DNA of 64,000 bases. Origin: Bradyrhizobium sp. BR 10289. GTDB taxonomy: Bacteria; Pseudomonadota; Alphaproteobacteria; Rhizobiales; Xanthobacteraceae. The notes under the pieces were generated by a model. It had not been told where the DNA came from. It saw nothing but the letters and a program-made list of their open reading frames with translations, and searched no databases. Position numbers and translations under genes: made by a program. The stretch spans positions 62,001 through 126,000 of the forward strand of contig NZ_JACOFR010000015.1 in the NCBI RefSeq assembly GCF_019455385.1. Reading direction: 5' to 3'. Below are positions 15,201 through 23,634 of this stretch, one piece after another (the stretch's first letter is position 1; the number at the start of each line of letters is the position of its first letter).

Positions 15201-16313
15201 ATGAGTGAAGTCATCGACCGTCCATTGCGCGATGATGAGAAGCCCGCCGCGACGCGGCTGCGCATCGTCGATTGCGACGTGCATCCGAGCCTGCGCTCGA
15301 CGGATGATCTCAACGAGTTCCTGCCGAAACGCTGGCAGCAGCATTTGAAGGACTATGGCAGCCATTTGCGCACGCCTTATCTGTTCACCACGCCCTATCC
15401 GCGCTCCTCGCCGCTGATCGCCCGGCGCGATGCCTGGCCGCCGACCGGCGGGGTGCCCGGCTCCGATCTCGCCTTCATGCAGAAGCAGCATCTCGACCCG
15501 CTCGACGTCGAATTCGGGATTCTGCAGGTGCTCGATCTCTTCATCTTCTCGCAGCAGAACCTCGAATTCGGTGCCGCGATCCAGCGCGCCATCAACGATT
15601 GGCAGCTGGCGTTCTGGTCGCATCGCGATCCCCGACTGAAGGCCTCGATCCTGGTCGGGCAGGACGGCGTGGACCTCGCCATCGCCGAAATCGAGCGCTG
15701 CGCCAAGATCGGTGAGTACATCCAGATCAACGTCTCGCCGCGCGCCAACGAGCCGCTCGGCCGCCGCCGCTACTGGCCGATCTACGAGCGCGCGCAGGCG
15801 CTGGATTTGCCGCTCGGCATCCATGTCGGCGGCTATGGCGGCCACGCGCCGACCGGCGGCGGTTGGCCGTCTTATTATGTCGAGGAGCATCAGTCCAACG
15901 CGCACACCATCGCGGCGCAGCTCGCCAGCCTCGTGATCGAGGGGGTTCCGGAGCGGTTTCCGAAGCTGAAGATCGTCTTCATCGAAGGCGGCTTCGGCTG
16001 GATCCCGTCGGCGGTGTGGCGCATGGACCAGCACTTCGAGCGCTTTCGCAGCGAGGTGCCGCATCTGAAGCGCAAGCCATCTGAATATGTCCGCGAGAAC
16101 TTCTGGTTCACGACGCAGCCGATCGACGAGCCGGACGAGGCGCGGCATCTGCGGTCGCTGATCGAATGGGTCGGCATCGACCGGCTGCTGTTCTCGTCGG
16201 ACTATCCGCACTGGGATTTTGACGATCCGCGCTTCGCCTTCAAGACGCCGCTGACTGAGGCCGAGCGGAAGAAGATCTTCAGCACCAATGCCCGTGCGGT
16301 CTACAAGTTCTGA
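15201..16313 (+). CDS. Amidohydrolase-2 family metal-dependent hydrolase/decarboxylase, second copy
   Basis: The protein has 370 residues; the ATG follows AAGGAGGCTTGC. It aligns with the upstream paralogue throughout: LRIVDCDVHPSLRS, AINDWQLAFWSHRDPRLKAS, LPLGIHVGGYGGHAP, VFIEGGFGWIPSAVWRMD, then FSSDYPHWDFDDPRFAF. The metal site (DxH, central His, terminal Asp) is intact. It has a longer N-terminus and a different central loop, so the pair probably act on related but distinct substrates or form a hetero-oligomer. The Rieske gene starts 21 bp downstream, implying one transcript. Confidence 0.9.
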   Translation: MSEVIDRPLRDDEKPAATRLRIVDCDVHPSLRSTDDLNEFLPKRWQQHLKDYGSHLRTPYLFTTPYPRSSPLIARRDAWPPTGGVPGSDLAFMQKQHLDPLDVEFGILQVLDLFIFSQQNLEFGAAIQRAINDWQLAFWSHRDPRLKASILVGQDGVDLAIAEIERCAKIGEYIQINVSPRANEPLGRRRYWPIYERAQALDLPLGIHVGGYGGHAPTGGGWPSYYVEEHQSNAHTIAAQLASLVIEGVPERFPKLKIVFIEGGFGWIPSAVWRMDQHFERFRSEVPHLKRKPSEYVRENFWFTTQPIDEPDEARHLRSLIEWVGIDRLLFSSDYPHWDFDDPRFAFKTPLTEAERKKIFSTNARAVYKF

Positions 16314-16334
16314 GCAGAGGGTTTCTGAAGAGAC

Positions 16335-16748
16335 ATGGCCCGCCACATCGTCGCATCGACCACGGAGATTCCACCCGGCGGCAACAAAGTGGTTGCTGTT
16401 GCCGGGCGCGATATCGTCGTGTTCCACGTCAATGGCGAATTCTTTGCGCTCTTGAACCGCTGCCCGCACGAGGGCGCGCCGCTGGAGAAGGCCGCCTGCG
16501 TCGCGCGACTGACCTCGCCGGAACCCGGCGTCTACGAGCGCTCGCGCGTCGGCGAGATGCTGCGCTGTCCCTGGCATGGCTGGGAGTTCGACATGCGCAA
16601 CGGCCAGTCCTGGTTCGACCCGAAGCGTGTCAAGATCCGGTCATATCCCGTCGCGGTGGAGCGCGGCGACGACTTGCAGAAGGGCCCGTATGTGGCCGAG
16701 ACATTTCCGGTGCATGTCGAGGACTCCTACGTGATTGTCGAAGTTTGA
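16335..16748 (+). CDS. Rieske-type [2Fe-2S] protein
   Basis: The protein has 137 residues. Cluster ligands are in CPHEGAPLEKA and CPWHGWEFDMRNG, the usual C-x-H and C-x2-H pairs. The spacer between them is 32 residues, about twice that of common Rieske ferredoxins, because of the insert CVARLTSPEPGVYERSR. The protein has no signal peptide, so it is cytoplasmic. It starts 21 bp after the second amidohydrolase gene. It may supply electrons to an oxygenase not encoded here, or be a structural or redox partner of the amidohydrolases. Confidence 0.9.
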   Translation: MARHIVASTTEIPPGGNKVVAVAGRDIVVFHVNGEFFALLNRCPHEGAPLEKAACVARLTSPEPGVYERSRVGEMLRCPWHGWEFDMRNGQSWFDPKRVKIRSYPVAVERGDDLQKGPYVAETFPVHVEDSYVIVEV

Positions 16749-16821
16749 TTCGGCATTGCCGATTGAGATTCCAACGCAAGTGCGATATGGCTCTCGCGCT
16801 TTCCAGAGGCGGAGACGAGCG

Positions 16822-17028
16822 TTGTCGAAACAATCCCTGCGTGAAGAGGCCGAGCGCCTGATCCGCGAATCGATGGAAAAGAAGTCTATCGTCGTGAAGC
16901 AGGGCACCACCCGCATCGAAGCGGTCTGCGGCAAGTGCGGCGCGCCAAACCGGGTCCAGGCGGAAAAAGGCCAGAACCGCGTCAAATTCGCCTGCAAGAA
17001 TTGCGGGCACAAGCAGGAGACGCTGTAG
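16822..17028 (+). CDS. Small zinc-ribbon protein (68 aa)
   Basis: The proposed start is a TTG at 16822 after GGAGACGAGCG; an in-frame TTG at 16735, overlapping the Rieske gene end, is an alternative. A helical N-terminus, KQSLREEAERLIRESMEKK, is followed by two CxxC knuckles, CGKCGAPN and CKNCGHK, 23 residues apart. This is a typical zinc ribbon of the kind that binds nucleic acid or acts as an adaptor. It is the last gene of the amidohydrolase-Rieske transcript. Confidence 0.7.
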   Translation: MSKQSLREEAERLIRESMEKKSIVVKQGTTRIEAVCGKCGAPNRVQAEKGQNRVKFACKNCGHKQETL

Positions 17029-17082
17029 GCTTCTTCACCTCGCCGCAAGAGCGGGGAGAGGGCGTGAGAGAGCGGTGCACGC

Positions 17083-17928
17083 CTAACGCCCCTCCACGAA
17101 TTTCTTGAACGCATCCGCATAATCCGGATGCCAGCGCGATAGCGGCGGACGGTTCTCGACGATATCTCCCGCGGCCCACAGCATGCGCTTCTCGTCGAGG
17201 GCGCGCGGCACGTCGTTGTCCGGGCACAGGATGTAGAAATCGCCGGCCTCCAGCCGCGCCAGCATGAAATCCACGGTCTGCTCGGCGGTCCAGGCGCCGG
17301 CCGGCTTCTCGGTGCGGCCTTTGGCGGTGAGGTTGGTGAAGACGAAGCCCGGAATCAGCAGATGCGCGCGGATGTGGCAGTCTTTCGTATTGCGCAGCTC
17401 GTGCTCAAGCGCTTCCGTAAAGGCCTTCACGCCGGCCTTGGAGACATTGTAGGCGGGATCGCCCGGCGGCGTGGTGATGCCCTGCTTCGAGCCGGTGTTG
17501 ATGATGAGGCCGCACCTGCCGCGCGCGATCATGTTGGGTGCGAAGATCCGCGAGCCGTTGATGACGCCCCACATGTTGACGGCGATGATGCGCTGCCAAT
17601 TGTCGGGCTCGGCGAACAACGTGCTGCCCGGCTGGATGCCGGCATTGTTCATGAGGAGGTCGGTGCCGCCGAAATGCGCGCCCACGGCCCGCTCGAGTTC
17701 CTTGACGCTCTCCGCCTTGCCGACATCGACCGCGAAGGTCATCACATGTGTGGCGGAGGTGATGGATGACAGTTTTGTTGCGGCCTCCGCCAGCCGTGCC
17801 TGATCCACGTCAGCGATGCACACCTTCATGCCGGCGCGCGCGAAGGCTGTGGCGGCGGCAAGCCCGATGCCGGACGCGCCACCCGTGATCACGGCAACAT
17901 TGTCCTTGACGATGACGGGGTGCGGCAT
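17083..17928 (-). CDS. Short-chain dehydrogenase/reductase
   Basis: The protein has 281 residues; the ATG follows CGGAGACGAACCC. The cofactor motif is VAVITGGASGIGLAAA, with D in CIADVD favouring NAD(H). NNAG is present, and the active site is S in INTGSKQGI with Y-x3-K in YNVSKAG. The C-terminal extension (DFYILCPDNDVPRALDEKRMLW) is typical of a rhizobial SDR subgroup. It is an oxidoreductase of unknown alcohol/ketone substrate, probably part of the surrounding catabolic block. The neighbouring ALDH is divergent. Confidence 0.9.
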   Translation of the reverse strand: MPHPVIVKDNVAVITGGASGIGLAAATAFARAGMKVCIADVDQARLAEAATKLSSITSATHVMTFAVDVGKAESVKELERAVGAHFGGTDLLMNNAGIQPGSTLFAEPDNWQRIIAVNMWGVINGSRIFAPNMIARGRCGLIINTGSKQGITTPPGDPAYNVSKAGVKAFTEALEHELRNTKDCHIRAHLLIPGFVFTNLTAKGRTEKPAGAWTAEQTVDFMLARLEAGDFYILCPDNDVPRALDEKRMLWAAGDIVENRPPLSRWHPDYADAFKKFVEGR

Positions 17929-18114
17929 GGGTTCGTCTCCGGGCAGGGGGATTGGTCGCGCTATAACATGGCGCTCATGCGACCCTGCTCAAGTCGGCAT
18001 GGGAGGTCTTCGTTCCGCGCCGCCTTTACGCTCCTCCGGCAGCGCTGTATTTTGGTCGACCTAACGATCCCGCCCAGATCGAACCCAATCAATCACCTGA
18101 CAGGGAGTGCAGCC

Positions 18115-19611
18115 ATGGCTGTATCGCAAGCTATTCCGATCACGCGCCACCCGTTCGCCAACGGGTCCTACAAGCAGATGCTGATCGACGGGAAGTGGGT
18201 GGACGCGGCCTCCGGCAAGCGCTTCGAGACCCATAACCCCGCGACGGGCGAATTGCTCGCTACCGTCGCCGAGGGCGACAAGGAAGACATCGACCGCGCG
18301 GTTGCCGCGGCCCGCCGCGCTTTCGAAGGTCCCTGGAGCAAGGTCAAGCCATTCGAGCGGCAGAACCTGCTGCTCAGGCTCGCCGACCTTGTCGAGAAGA
18401 ATTTCGACGAATTGTCGCAGCTCGACACGCTCGACATGGGGGCGCCGCTCAGCCGCACCCGCGCCTATCGCCTCCGCGCTGTCGGCATGCTGCGCTATTA
18501 TGCCGGCCAGACCACCGCGATTCATGGCGAGACCATCGAGAACTCGCTGCCCGGCGAGATCTTCTCCTACACGCTGAAGGAGCCGGTCGGCGTCGTCGGC
18601 GCCATCATTCCCTGGAACGGCCCGCTCACCGCGACGCTCTGGAAGATCGGCCCTGCCATCGCGACCGGCTGCACCGTGGTGCTGAAGCCGGCGGAAGAAG
18701 CGCCGCTGACCTCGCTGCGCATCGCCGAGCTGGCGCTGGAAGCCGGCGTTCCGCCCGGCGTCGTCAACGTCGTGCCCGGCTATGGCGAGACCGCGGGCGC
18801 CGCGCTTGCCGCTCATCATGACGTCGACAAGGTCGCCTTCACCGGCTCGCATGTCACGGGCCAGTCGATCATCCGTGCGTCGGCCGGCAACCTCAAGCGC
18901 GTCTCGCTCGAGCTCGGCGGCAAGTCGCCGGACATCGTGTTCGCCGATGCCGATCTCGACGCCGCCGTGCCGGGCGCGGCGATGGCGGTATTCGCCAATT
19001 CGGGCCAGATCTGCAGCGCCGGCACGCGCCTGTTCGTCGAGCAGTCGGTCTACGACGAGTTCGTCGGCCGCGTTGCCGAATTCGGCAAGAAGCTGCAGGT
19101 CGGCAACGGCCTCGATCCCAACGTGCAGATCGGTCCCCTCGTGTCCGAGGAGCAGCTCAAGCGCGTCACCGGCTATCTCGATATCGGCCAGAAGGAAGGC
19201 GCGCGGGCGCTCGCCGGCGGCGGCCGCGTCACAGAAGGCGCGCTGTCGAAGGGCTTCTTCGTCTCGCCGACCGTATTCGCGGGCGTGCAGGACAACATGC
19301 GCATCGCGCAGGAGGAGATCTTCGGTCCCGTCATCTCCGCGATCGCGTTCAAGGACATGGACGAGCTGGTCAAGCGTGCCAACAACACCACGTTCGGCCT
19401 CGGCTCCGGCCTGTGGACGCGCGACGTCAGCAAGGCCCATGCGGTTGCGAAGTCGCTGCGCGCCGGCTCGGTGTGGGTGAATTGCTACCAGGCAATGGAC
19501 CCGGCCGTGCCGTTCGGCGGCTACAAGATGAGCGGCTACGGCCGCGAGTCCGGCAAGCAGCATGTCGAGGAATATCTCAACGTGAAGGCCGTCTGGATCA
19601 AGACGGCGTAA
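18115..19611 (+). CDS. NAD(P)-dependent aldehyde dehydrogenase
   Basis: The protein has 498 residues; the ATG at 18115 follows CAGGGAGTGCAGCC. Catalytic C300 sits in SGQICSAGTR and the general base E266 in SLELGGKSPDIVF. Cofactor-binding PWNGPL, TVVLKPAEEAPLTSL and FTGSHVTGQ are present, and the C-terminal EIFGPVIS and PFGGYKMSGYGRE motifs are intact. It oxidises aldehydes to acids in the cytoplasm. Its place beside an SDR, an old yellow enzyme and a benzoylformate-decarboxylase-like protein fits oxidation of an aromatic aldehyde, but the substrate is inferred only. Confidence 0.94.
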   Translation: MAVSQAIPITRHPFANGSYKQMLIDGKWVDAASGKRFETHNPATGELLATVAEGDKEDIDRAVAAARRAFEGPWSKVKPFERQNLLLRLADLVEKNFDELSQLDTLDMGAPLSRTRAYRLRAVGMLRYYAGQTTAIHGETIENSLPGEIFSYTLKEPVGVVGAIIPWNGPLTATLWKIGPAIATGCTVVLKPAEEAPLTSLRIAELALEAGVPPGVVNVVPGYGETAGAALAAHHDVDKVAFTGSHVTGQSIIRASAGNLKRVSLELGGKSPDIVFADADLDAAVPGAAMAVFANSGQICSAGTRLFVEQSVYDEFVGRVAEFGKKLQVGNGLDPNVQIGPLVSEEQLKRVTGYLDIGQKEGARALAGGGRVTEGALSKGFFVSPTVFAGVQDNMRIAQEEIFGPVISAIAFKDMDELVKRANNTTFGLGSGLWTRDVSKAHAVAKSLRAGSVWVNCYQAMDPAVPFGGYKMSGYGRESGKQHVEEYLNVKAVWIKTA

Positions 19612-19733
19612 GGCCTGTTCTCTGCCCGCGTTCCGCGGCAAGGAATAACTGCTTTTGTTGGGGGCGGCGCCTTTTCCGGCGGCCGCCCCTCGCTATATGA
19701 TCCCCATCCTTTCATAGCCATCCGGTGCTCCCC

Positions 19734-20861
19734 ATGAAATTCGAGGCCTTGTTCAAGCCGTTGCAGGTCGGTCCGTACAAGCTCGCGCACCGCGTCGCGA
19801 TGGCGCCGCTGACGCGCATGCGCGCCGAGCGCGACAGCTTTTCGCCGCGGCCGCTCAACGCCGAATATTACGGCCAGCGCGCGACGAAGGGAGGCCTGAT
19901 CATTGCCGAAGCCTCGCCGGTGCTCTCGCACGGCCGCGGCAATCCGGCAACGCCCGGCATCTATACCGACGCGCAAATCGCCGGCTGGCGCAAGGTGATC
20001 GATGCCGTGCACGCCAAGGGCGGCATCATCTTCCTCCAGCTCTGGCATGTCGGCCGCGTCTCGCATTCCTCTTTCCATGGCGGCGAGCTGCCGGTGTCGG
20101 CCTCGGCGATCCCGATCAAGGCCGAGGGCATGAAGGCGATGACCGCCGACGGCAAGATTGCCGACTACGAGAGGCCGCGGGCGCTGGAGACCGATGAGGT
20201 CAAGGGCATTGTCGAGGCTTTCAAGCAGGGCGCCAGGAACGCGCTTGCCGCCGGCTTCGACGGCGTCGAGATCCACGGCGCCAACGGCTATCTGCTCGAG
20301 CAGTTCCTGCAGTCGCGCAGCAACCAGCGCACGGATGAATATGGCGGTTCGATCGAAAATCGCGCGCGGCTTCTGCTCGAAGTCACGCAGGCCGCGATCG
20401 ACGTCTGGGGTGCGAACCGCGTCGGCGTGAGGCTGTCGCCGCACGGCATTGCCAATGATTCCGGCGAGCCCGATCCGATGCCGCTTTACACCCATGTGGT
20501 GAAGGCGCTCGACAAGCTCGGTCTTGCGTATTTGCACTTCATCGAGCCGCGCTCAAGCGGCGCCGGCCGGGCAGACGTGCATTGGGAGAACGTGCCCTCG
20601 GCCATGGTACTATTCCGCCCGTACTACAGCGGCGTGCTGATGACCGCCGGCGGCTTCACGGGCGAGACCGCGAATGCTGCGATTGCCGACGGCCACGCCG
20701 ACATCATCGCCTTCGGCCGCATCTTCATCTCCAACCCGGACCTGCCGCGGCGCCTGGAGCGCGATTACCCGATCACGCCGTATAACCGGGCGACGTTCTA
20801 TGGCGGCGAGGAGAAGGGGTACACGGACTATCCAGTGTACGATGAGCTGACGCCGGCCTGA
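19734..20861 (+). CDS. Old yellow enzyme family NADH:flavin oxidoreductase (NemA-like)
   Basis: The protein has 375 residues. The ATG at 19734 gives MKFEALFKPLQVGPYKLAHRVAMAPLTRMRA, the standard OYE N-terminus. FMN- and substrate-binding motifs are LQLWHVGRVSH, DGVEIHGANGYLLEQFLQ, and SRSNQRTDEYGGSIENRARLL. It reduces activated C=C bonds, N-ethylmaleimide or nitro-esters with NAD(P)H. A weak hairpin (GGGGCGGC at 19661 and GCCGCCCC at 19682) in the gap from the ALDH gene may end the preceding transcript. A palindromic element begins two bases after its stop. Confidence 0.93.
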   Translation: MKFEALFKPLQVGPYKLAHRVAMAPLTRMRAERDSFSPRPLNAEYYGQRATKGGLIIAEASPVLSHGRGNPATPGIYTDAQIAGWRKVIDAVHAKGGIIFLQLWHVGRVSHSSFHGGELPVSASAIPIKAEGMKAMTADGKIADYERPRALETDEVKGIVEAFKQGARNALAAGFDGVEIHGANGYLLEQFLQSRSNQRTDEYGGSIENRARLLLEVTQAAIDVWGANRVGVRLSPHGIANDSGEPDPMPLYTHVVKALDKLGLAYLHFIEPRSSGAGRADVHWENVPSAMVLFRPYYSGVLMTAGGFTGETANAAIADGHADIIAFGRIFISNPDLPRRLERDYPITPYNRATFYGGEEKGYTDYPVYDELTPA

Positions 20862-20862
20862 T

Positions 20863-20972
20863 CTGTCATTCCGGGGCGGCGCGCAGCGCCGAGCCCGGAA
20901 TCCATTCCTCCGCCTGAACCTGTGGCTCGATGGATTCCGGGCTCGCGACTTTGTCGCGCCCCGGAATGACAG
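20863..20972. repeat. Family B intergenic palindromic element, copy 1
   Basis: The ends are perfect inverted repeats, CTGTCATTCCGGGGC and GCCCCGGAATGACAG. The interior repeats GAATCCATT/ATGGATTC. It starts immediately after the stop codon of the OYE gene, so it may act as a terminator or mRNA 3' structure. Confidence 0.85.
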
Positions 20973-21011
20973 TGGTGTATTGTCCACGCGCATTGACGAC
21001 GGGAAAACACC

Positions 21012-21515
21012 ATGGCCAAAGCCGCAGCCGCCGCAGGAACAGCCACGGGCCAGTGCCTCTGCGGCAAAATCACCTTCGAGATCGACATCCCCGCGCGCTG
21101 GGCCTGGCACGACCATTCTGCCGCCAGCCGCCGGGCCCACGGCGCGGCCTACGCCACCTATGTCGGAAGCTGGAAGAAGCGTTTTCGTATCACCTCCGGC
21201 AAGACCGCGCTGACGCGTTACGAGGACAAGATCACAAAAACCACGCGCAGCTTCTGCTCGCATTGCGGCACGCCGATCACCTATGAGCGCCCGCGCGGGC
21301 CGCACATGGTCAACATTCCCCGCGCGTTGTTCAGGGAGCGCACCGGCCGCCAGCCGCTCTATCACATCGCCATCGAGGAGCTGCAGGAATGGGCCTATAC
21401 CGGCGAGCCGCTGGTGCCGCTGAAGGGCTTTCCGGGCGTGGTCTGGCAGCGCTCGAAAAAGAAGAAGCGCGCGGGCGGTGAGGATCCGTTCGAACTTGGG
21501 CGCGAGGAGATGTAA
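21012..21515 (+). CDS. GFA/CENP-V-domain protein with altered zinc site
   Basis: The protein has 167 residues; the ATG follows GGGAAAACACC. The N-terminus GQCLCGKITFEIDIPARWAW and the later SFCSHCGTPITYERP match the Mss4-like fold of glutathione-dependent formaldehyde-activating proteins. The central cysteine group expected between them is replaced by HDHSAASRRAHGA, so only two of the usual three cysteine pairs remain. C-terminal WAYTGEPLVPLKGFPGVVWQR is characteristic of this subfamily. It is probably a one-zinc variant with unknown function. It lies between the OYE and ThDP enzyme genes. Confidence 0.82.
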   Translation: MAKAAAAAGTATGQCLCGKITFEIDIPARWAWHDHSAASRRAHGAAYATYVGSWKKRFRITSGKTALTRYEDKITKTTRSFCSHCGTPITYERPRGPHMVNIPRALFRERTGRQPLYHIAIEELQEWAYTGEPLVPLKGFPGVVWQRSKKKKRAGGEDPFELGREEM

Positions 21516-21531
21516 TCCTTGCTGTTCGCTC

Positions 21532-21707
21532 CGCTCTCGTGCCCCGGACGCGGTGCGGCACGAAGTGACGCTCCGCTGAGCCGGGGCCCATGCAGCGGAG
21601 AATGCGGTGAGCAACTGGGTCCCGGCTCTGCGCCGCATCGCCGTAAGCGCGTTCATGCGCGTCTTAGACGCGCTATGGCGCTGCGTCGCGTCCGGGACAC
21701 GAGAGCG
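21532..21707. repeat. Family E intergenic palindromic element
   Basis: This 176-bp element has inverted ends: CGCTCTCGTGCCCCGGACGC on the left pairs, with one mismatch, with the right end GCGTCCGGGACACGAGAGCG. Nested smaller repeats lie in the middle (GCGCGTCTTAGACGCGC). It begins 16 bp after the stop of the GFA-like gene and fills most of the gap to the next gene. Confidence 0.8.
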
Positions 21708-21817
21708 GGGCTCCCGCGCAACACAGCTATGACGGCGACCGCACTTCCTTGCGCGCCTCCCGTCACTTCGGCCATCATGTCTCGTCCTTGCGGCAACGTC
21801 CGCTTCCTGGAGGAAAC

Positions 21818-23479
21818 ATGAAGAACAAGATCACCGGCCGCTCCGCCTTTCTCGCGCTGCTCAAGGACGAGGGCATCACGCATCTGTTCGGCAATCCCGG
21901 CACCACCGAGCTGCCGATCATGCATGCGCTGAAGGACCATCCCGACCTCACCTATGTGATGGCGATGCAGGAGAGCTTGGTGGTCGCGATCGCCGACGGC
22001 TACAGCCGCGCGTCCGGCAAGCTCGTCGCCTGCAACGTCCATGTCGCGCCCGGCCTCGGCAACGCGATGGGCTCGCTCTACAACGCCCAGTTCACGGGCA
22101 CGCCGATGATTTTGACGGCGGGCCAGCAGGAGCAGGGCCACGGCCTGATGGAGCCGGTGCTCTATGGCCCCTTGGTGCGCATGGCCGAGCCGCTGGTGAA
22201 ATGGGCGGTCGAGGTGACGCGGCTGGAAGACCTGCCGCGCATCGTGCGCCGCGCCGCCAAGGTGGCGATGACGCCGCCGACCGGCCCGGTGTTCATCTCG
22301 CTGCCCGGCGATATCCTCAACAGCGAAGCCGGCATCGATCTCGGCCGCTCCACCCGCATCGACGCGCGCACAAAACCATCGGACGAAGCACTGAAGGCGT
22401 TTGCCGCGCGGCTGCTCAAGGCCGAGCGCCCCATCATCGTCACCATGGACGAGGTGGTCAAGAGCGATGCGCTGAAGGAAGCCGCCGAGCTCGCCGAGCT
22501 GCTCGGCGCCGCCGCCTATCAATCCTCCACACCCTATGGTTCGCACTTCCTGTCGGAGAGCCCGAGCTTCGTCGGCACGCTCGCGCGCGTCCAGAAGGTC
22601 GCGCGCGATACGCTGGTACCTTACGACCTCCTGATCGCGCTCGGCGGCGATCCGCTTCGCATGTCGGTCTATAGCGAGGTGGACGCGCTGCCCGATGGTC
22701 TCGGCATCGTGCAGATCGGTCTCGTCGATTGGGAGATCGCCAAGAACCACAGTGCCGAGATCGCGCTGAAAGCTGATCTGAAGGAAACGCTGCGTGCGCT
22801 GATCCCGGTGCTGAAGGAGATGGGTGGCGCTGCGCTGGCGAGCCGCAGCAAGCAGCGTCTCGCTGAACTCGCGTCGAAGAACTGGACCGCGCGCCGCGCC
22901 GCTTTAGTCGAGCAGATCGGCAAGAACGCCGGTCGCAGCCCCATCGATCCCGACTATCTGGTGCTGCAAATGGTCGAGGCCATGCCCGACCATGCGATCC
23001 TCGTCGACGAAGGCCTCACCTCCAGCCGCCAGGTTTCGGCGCTGCGCCCGCATCGCGGCCGCTACGACTATCACGGTCTCGCCTCCGGGGGCATCGGGTG
23101 GGGCCTGCCGGCCTCGGTCGGCGCCAGCATCGCCAATCCGGATCGCCCGGTCGTGTGCTTCTCCGGCGACGGCAGCGCGATGTATTCGATCCAGTCGCTG
23201 TGGACCGCGGCGCATCACAAGCTGCCGCTCAACGTCGTCATCGCCAACAATGGCGGCTACCGCATCATCAAGCAGCGCCTGCTTGCGTTCCACGGCGATG
23301 ACAATTACGTCGGCATGGATTTCGTCGATCCGCCGGTGGATTTTGCCGGTGTCGCCAAGGCGCTCGGCTGCGAGGCGATCAAGATGAGCGATCCGCGCGA
23401 ATTGAAGCCGACGCTGGCGTCGGCTTTCAATCGGCCGGGCACGAAGCTGATCGAGGTGATGGTGGATGGGAAGGTGTGA
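21818..23479 (+). CDS. Thiamine-diphosphate enzyme, benzoylformate-decarboxylase-like
   Basis: The protein has 553 residues; the ATG follows GGAGGAAAC. The order PYR domain, central domain, PP domain is visible. FGNPGTTELPIMHAL and the catalytic-glutamate segment MAMQESLVVAIADGYSRASG are in the first. SGDGSAMYSIQSLWTAA...NNGGYRIIK, the GDG-x(n)-NN ThDP motif, is in the last. The NPGTTELP loop and overall length are those of benzoylformate decarboxylase and related acetolactate-synthase-like enzymes, not true acetolactate synthase (no FAD-binding RHEQ signature). It probably decarboxylates an aryl-alpha-keto acid to an aldehyde, which the ALDH at 18115 could oxidise. Confidence 0.9.
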   Translation: MKNKITGRSAFLALLKDEGITHLFGNPGTTELPIMHALKDHPDLTYVMAMQESLVVAIADGYSRASGKLVACNVHVAPGLGNAMGSLYNAQFTGTPMILTAGQQEQGHGLMEPVLYGPLVRMAEPLVKWAVEVTRLEDLPRIVRRAAKVAMTPPTGPVFISLPGDILNSEAGIDLGRSTRIDARTKPSDEALKAFAARLLKAERPIIVTMDEVVKSDALKEAAELAELLGAAAYQSSTPYGSHFLSESPSFVGTLARVQKVARDTLVPYDLLIALGGDPLRMSVYSEVDALPDGLGIVQIGLVDWEIAKNHSAEIALKADLKETLRALIPVLKEMGGAALASRSKQRLAELASKNWTARRAALVEQIGKNAGRSPIDPDYLVLQMVEAMPDHAILVDEGLTSSRQVSALRPHRGRYDYHGLASGGIGWGLPASVGASIANPDRPVVCFSGDGSAMYSIQSLWTAAHHKLPLNVVIANNGGYRIIKQRLLAFHGDDNYVGMDFVDPPVDFAGVAKALGCEAIKMSDPRELKPTLASAFNRPGTKLIEVMVDGKV

Positions 23480-23506
23480 GACGCGACCACATCTCCACAT
23501 CCTCGA

Positions 23507-23610
23507 TGTCATCGCCCGGCTTGACCGGGCGATCCAGTATTCCAGAGGCATCTGTTGTCTATGGAGAAGCCGCGGAGTACTGGATGCCCCGGTCAAGCCG
23601 GGGCATGACA
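23507..23610. repeat. Family C intergenic palindromic element, copy 1
   Basis: TGTCATCGCCCGGCTTGACC begins the left half and GGTCAAGCCGGGGCATGACA ends the right. CCAGTATTCCAG and GTACTGGAT lie inside. It is nearly identical at both ends to 31251-31356. It sits between two convergent genes, 27 bp from one stop and 24 bp from the other. Confidence 0.88.
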
Positions 23611-23634
23611 GCGAGGGTGTGGCGCGACTTCCGC

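Noticed and set aside
19661..19689. GC-rich hairpin after the ALDH gene as an intrinsic terminator
   Set aside because: The arms are only 8 bp with a long loop, and no T run follows; mentioned in the OYE entry but not listed as a terminator.
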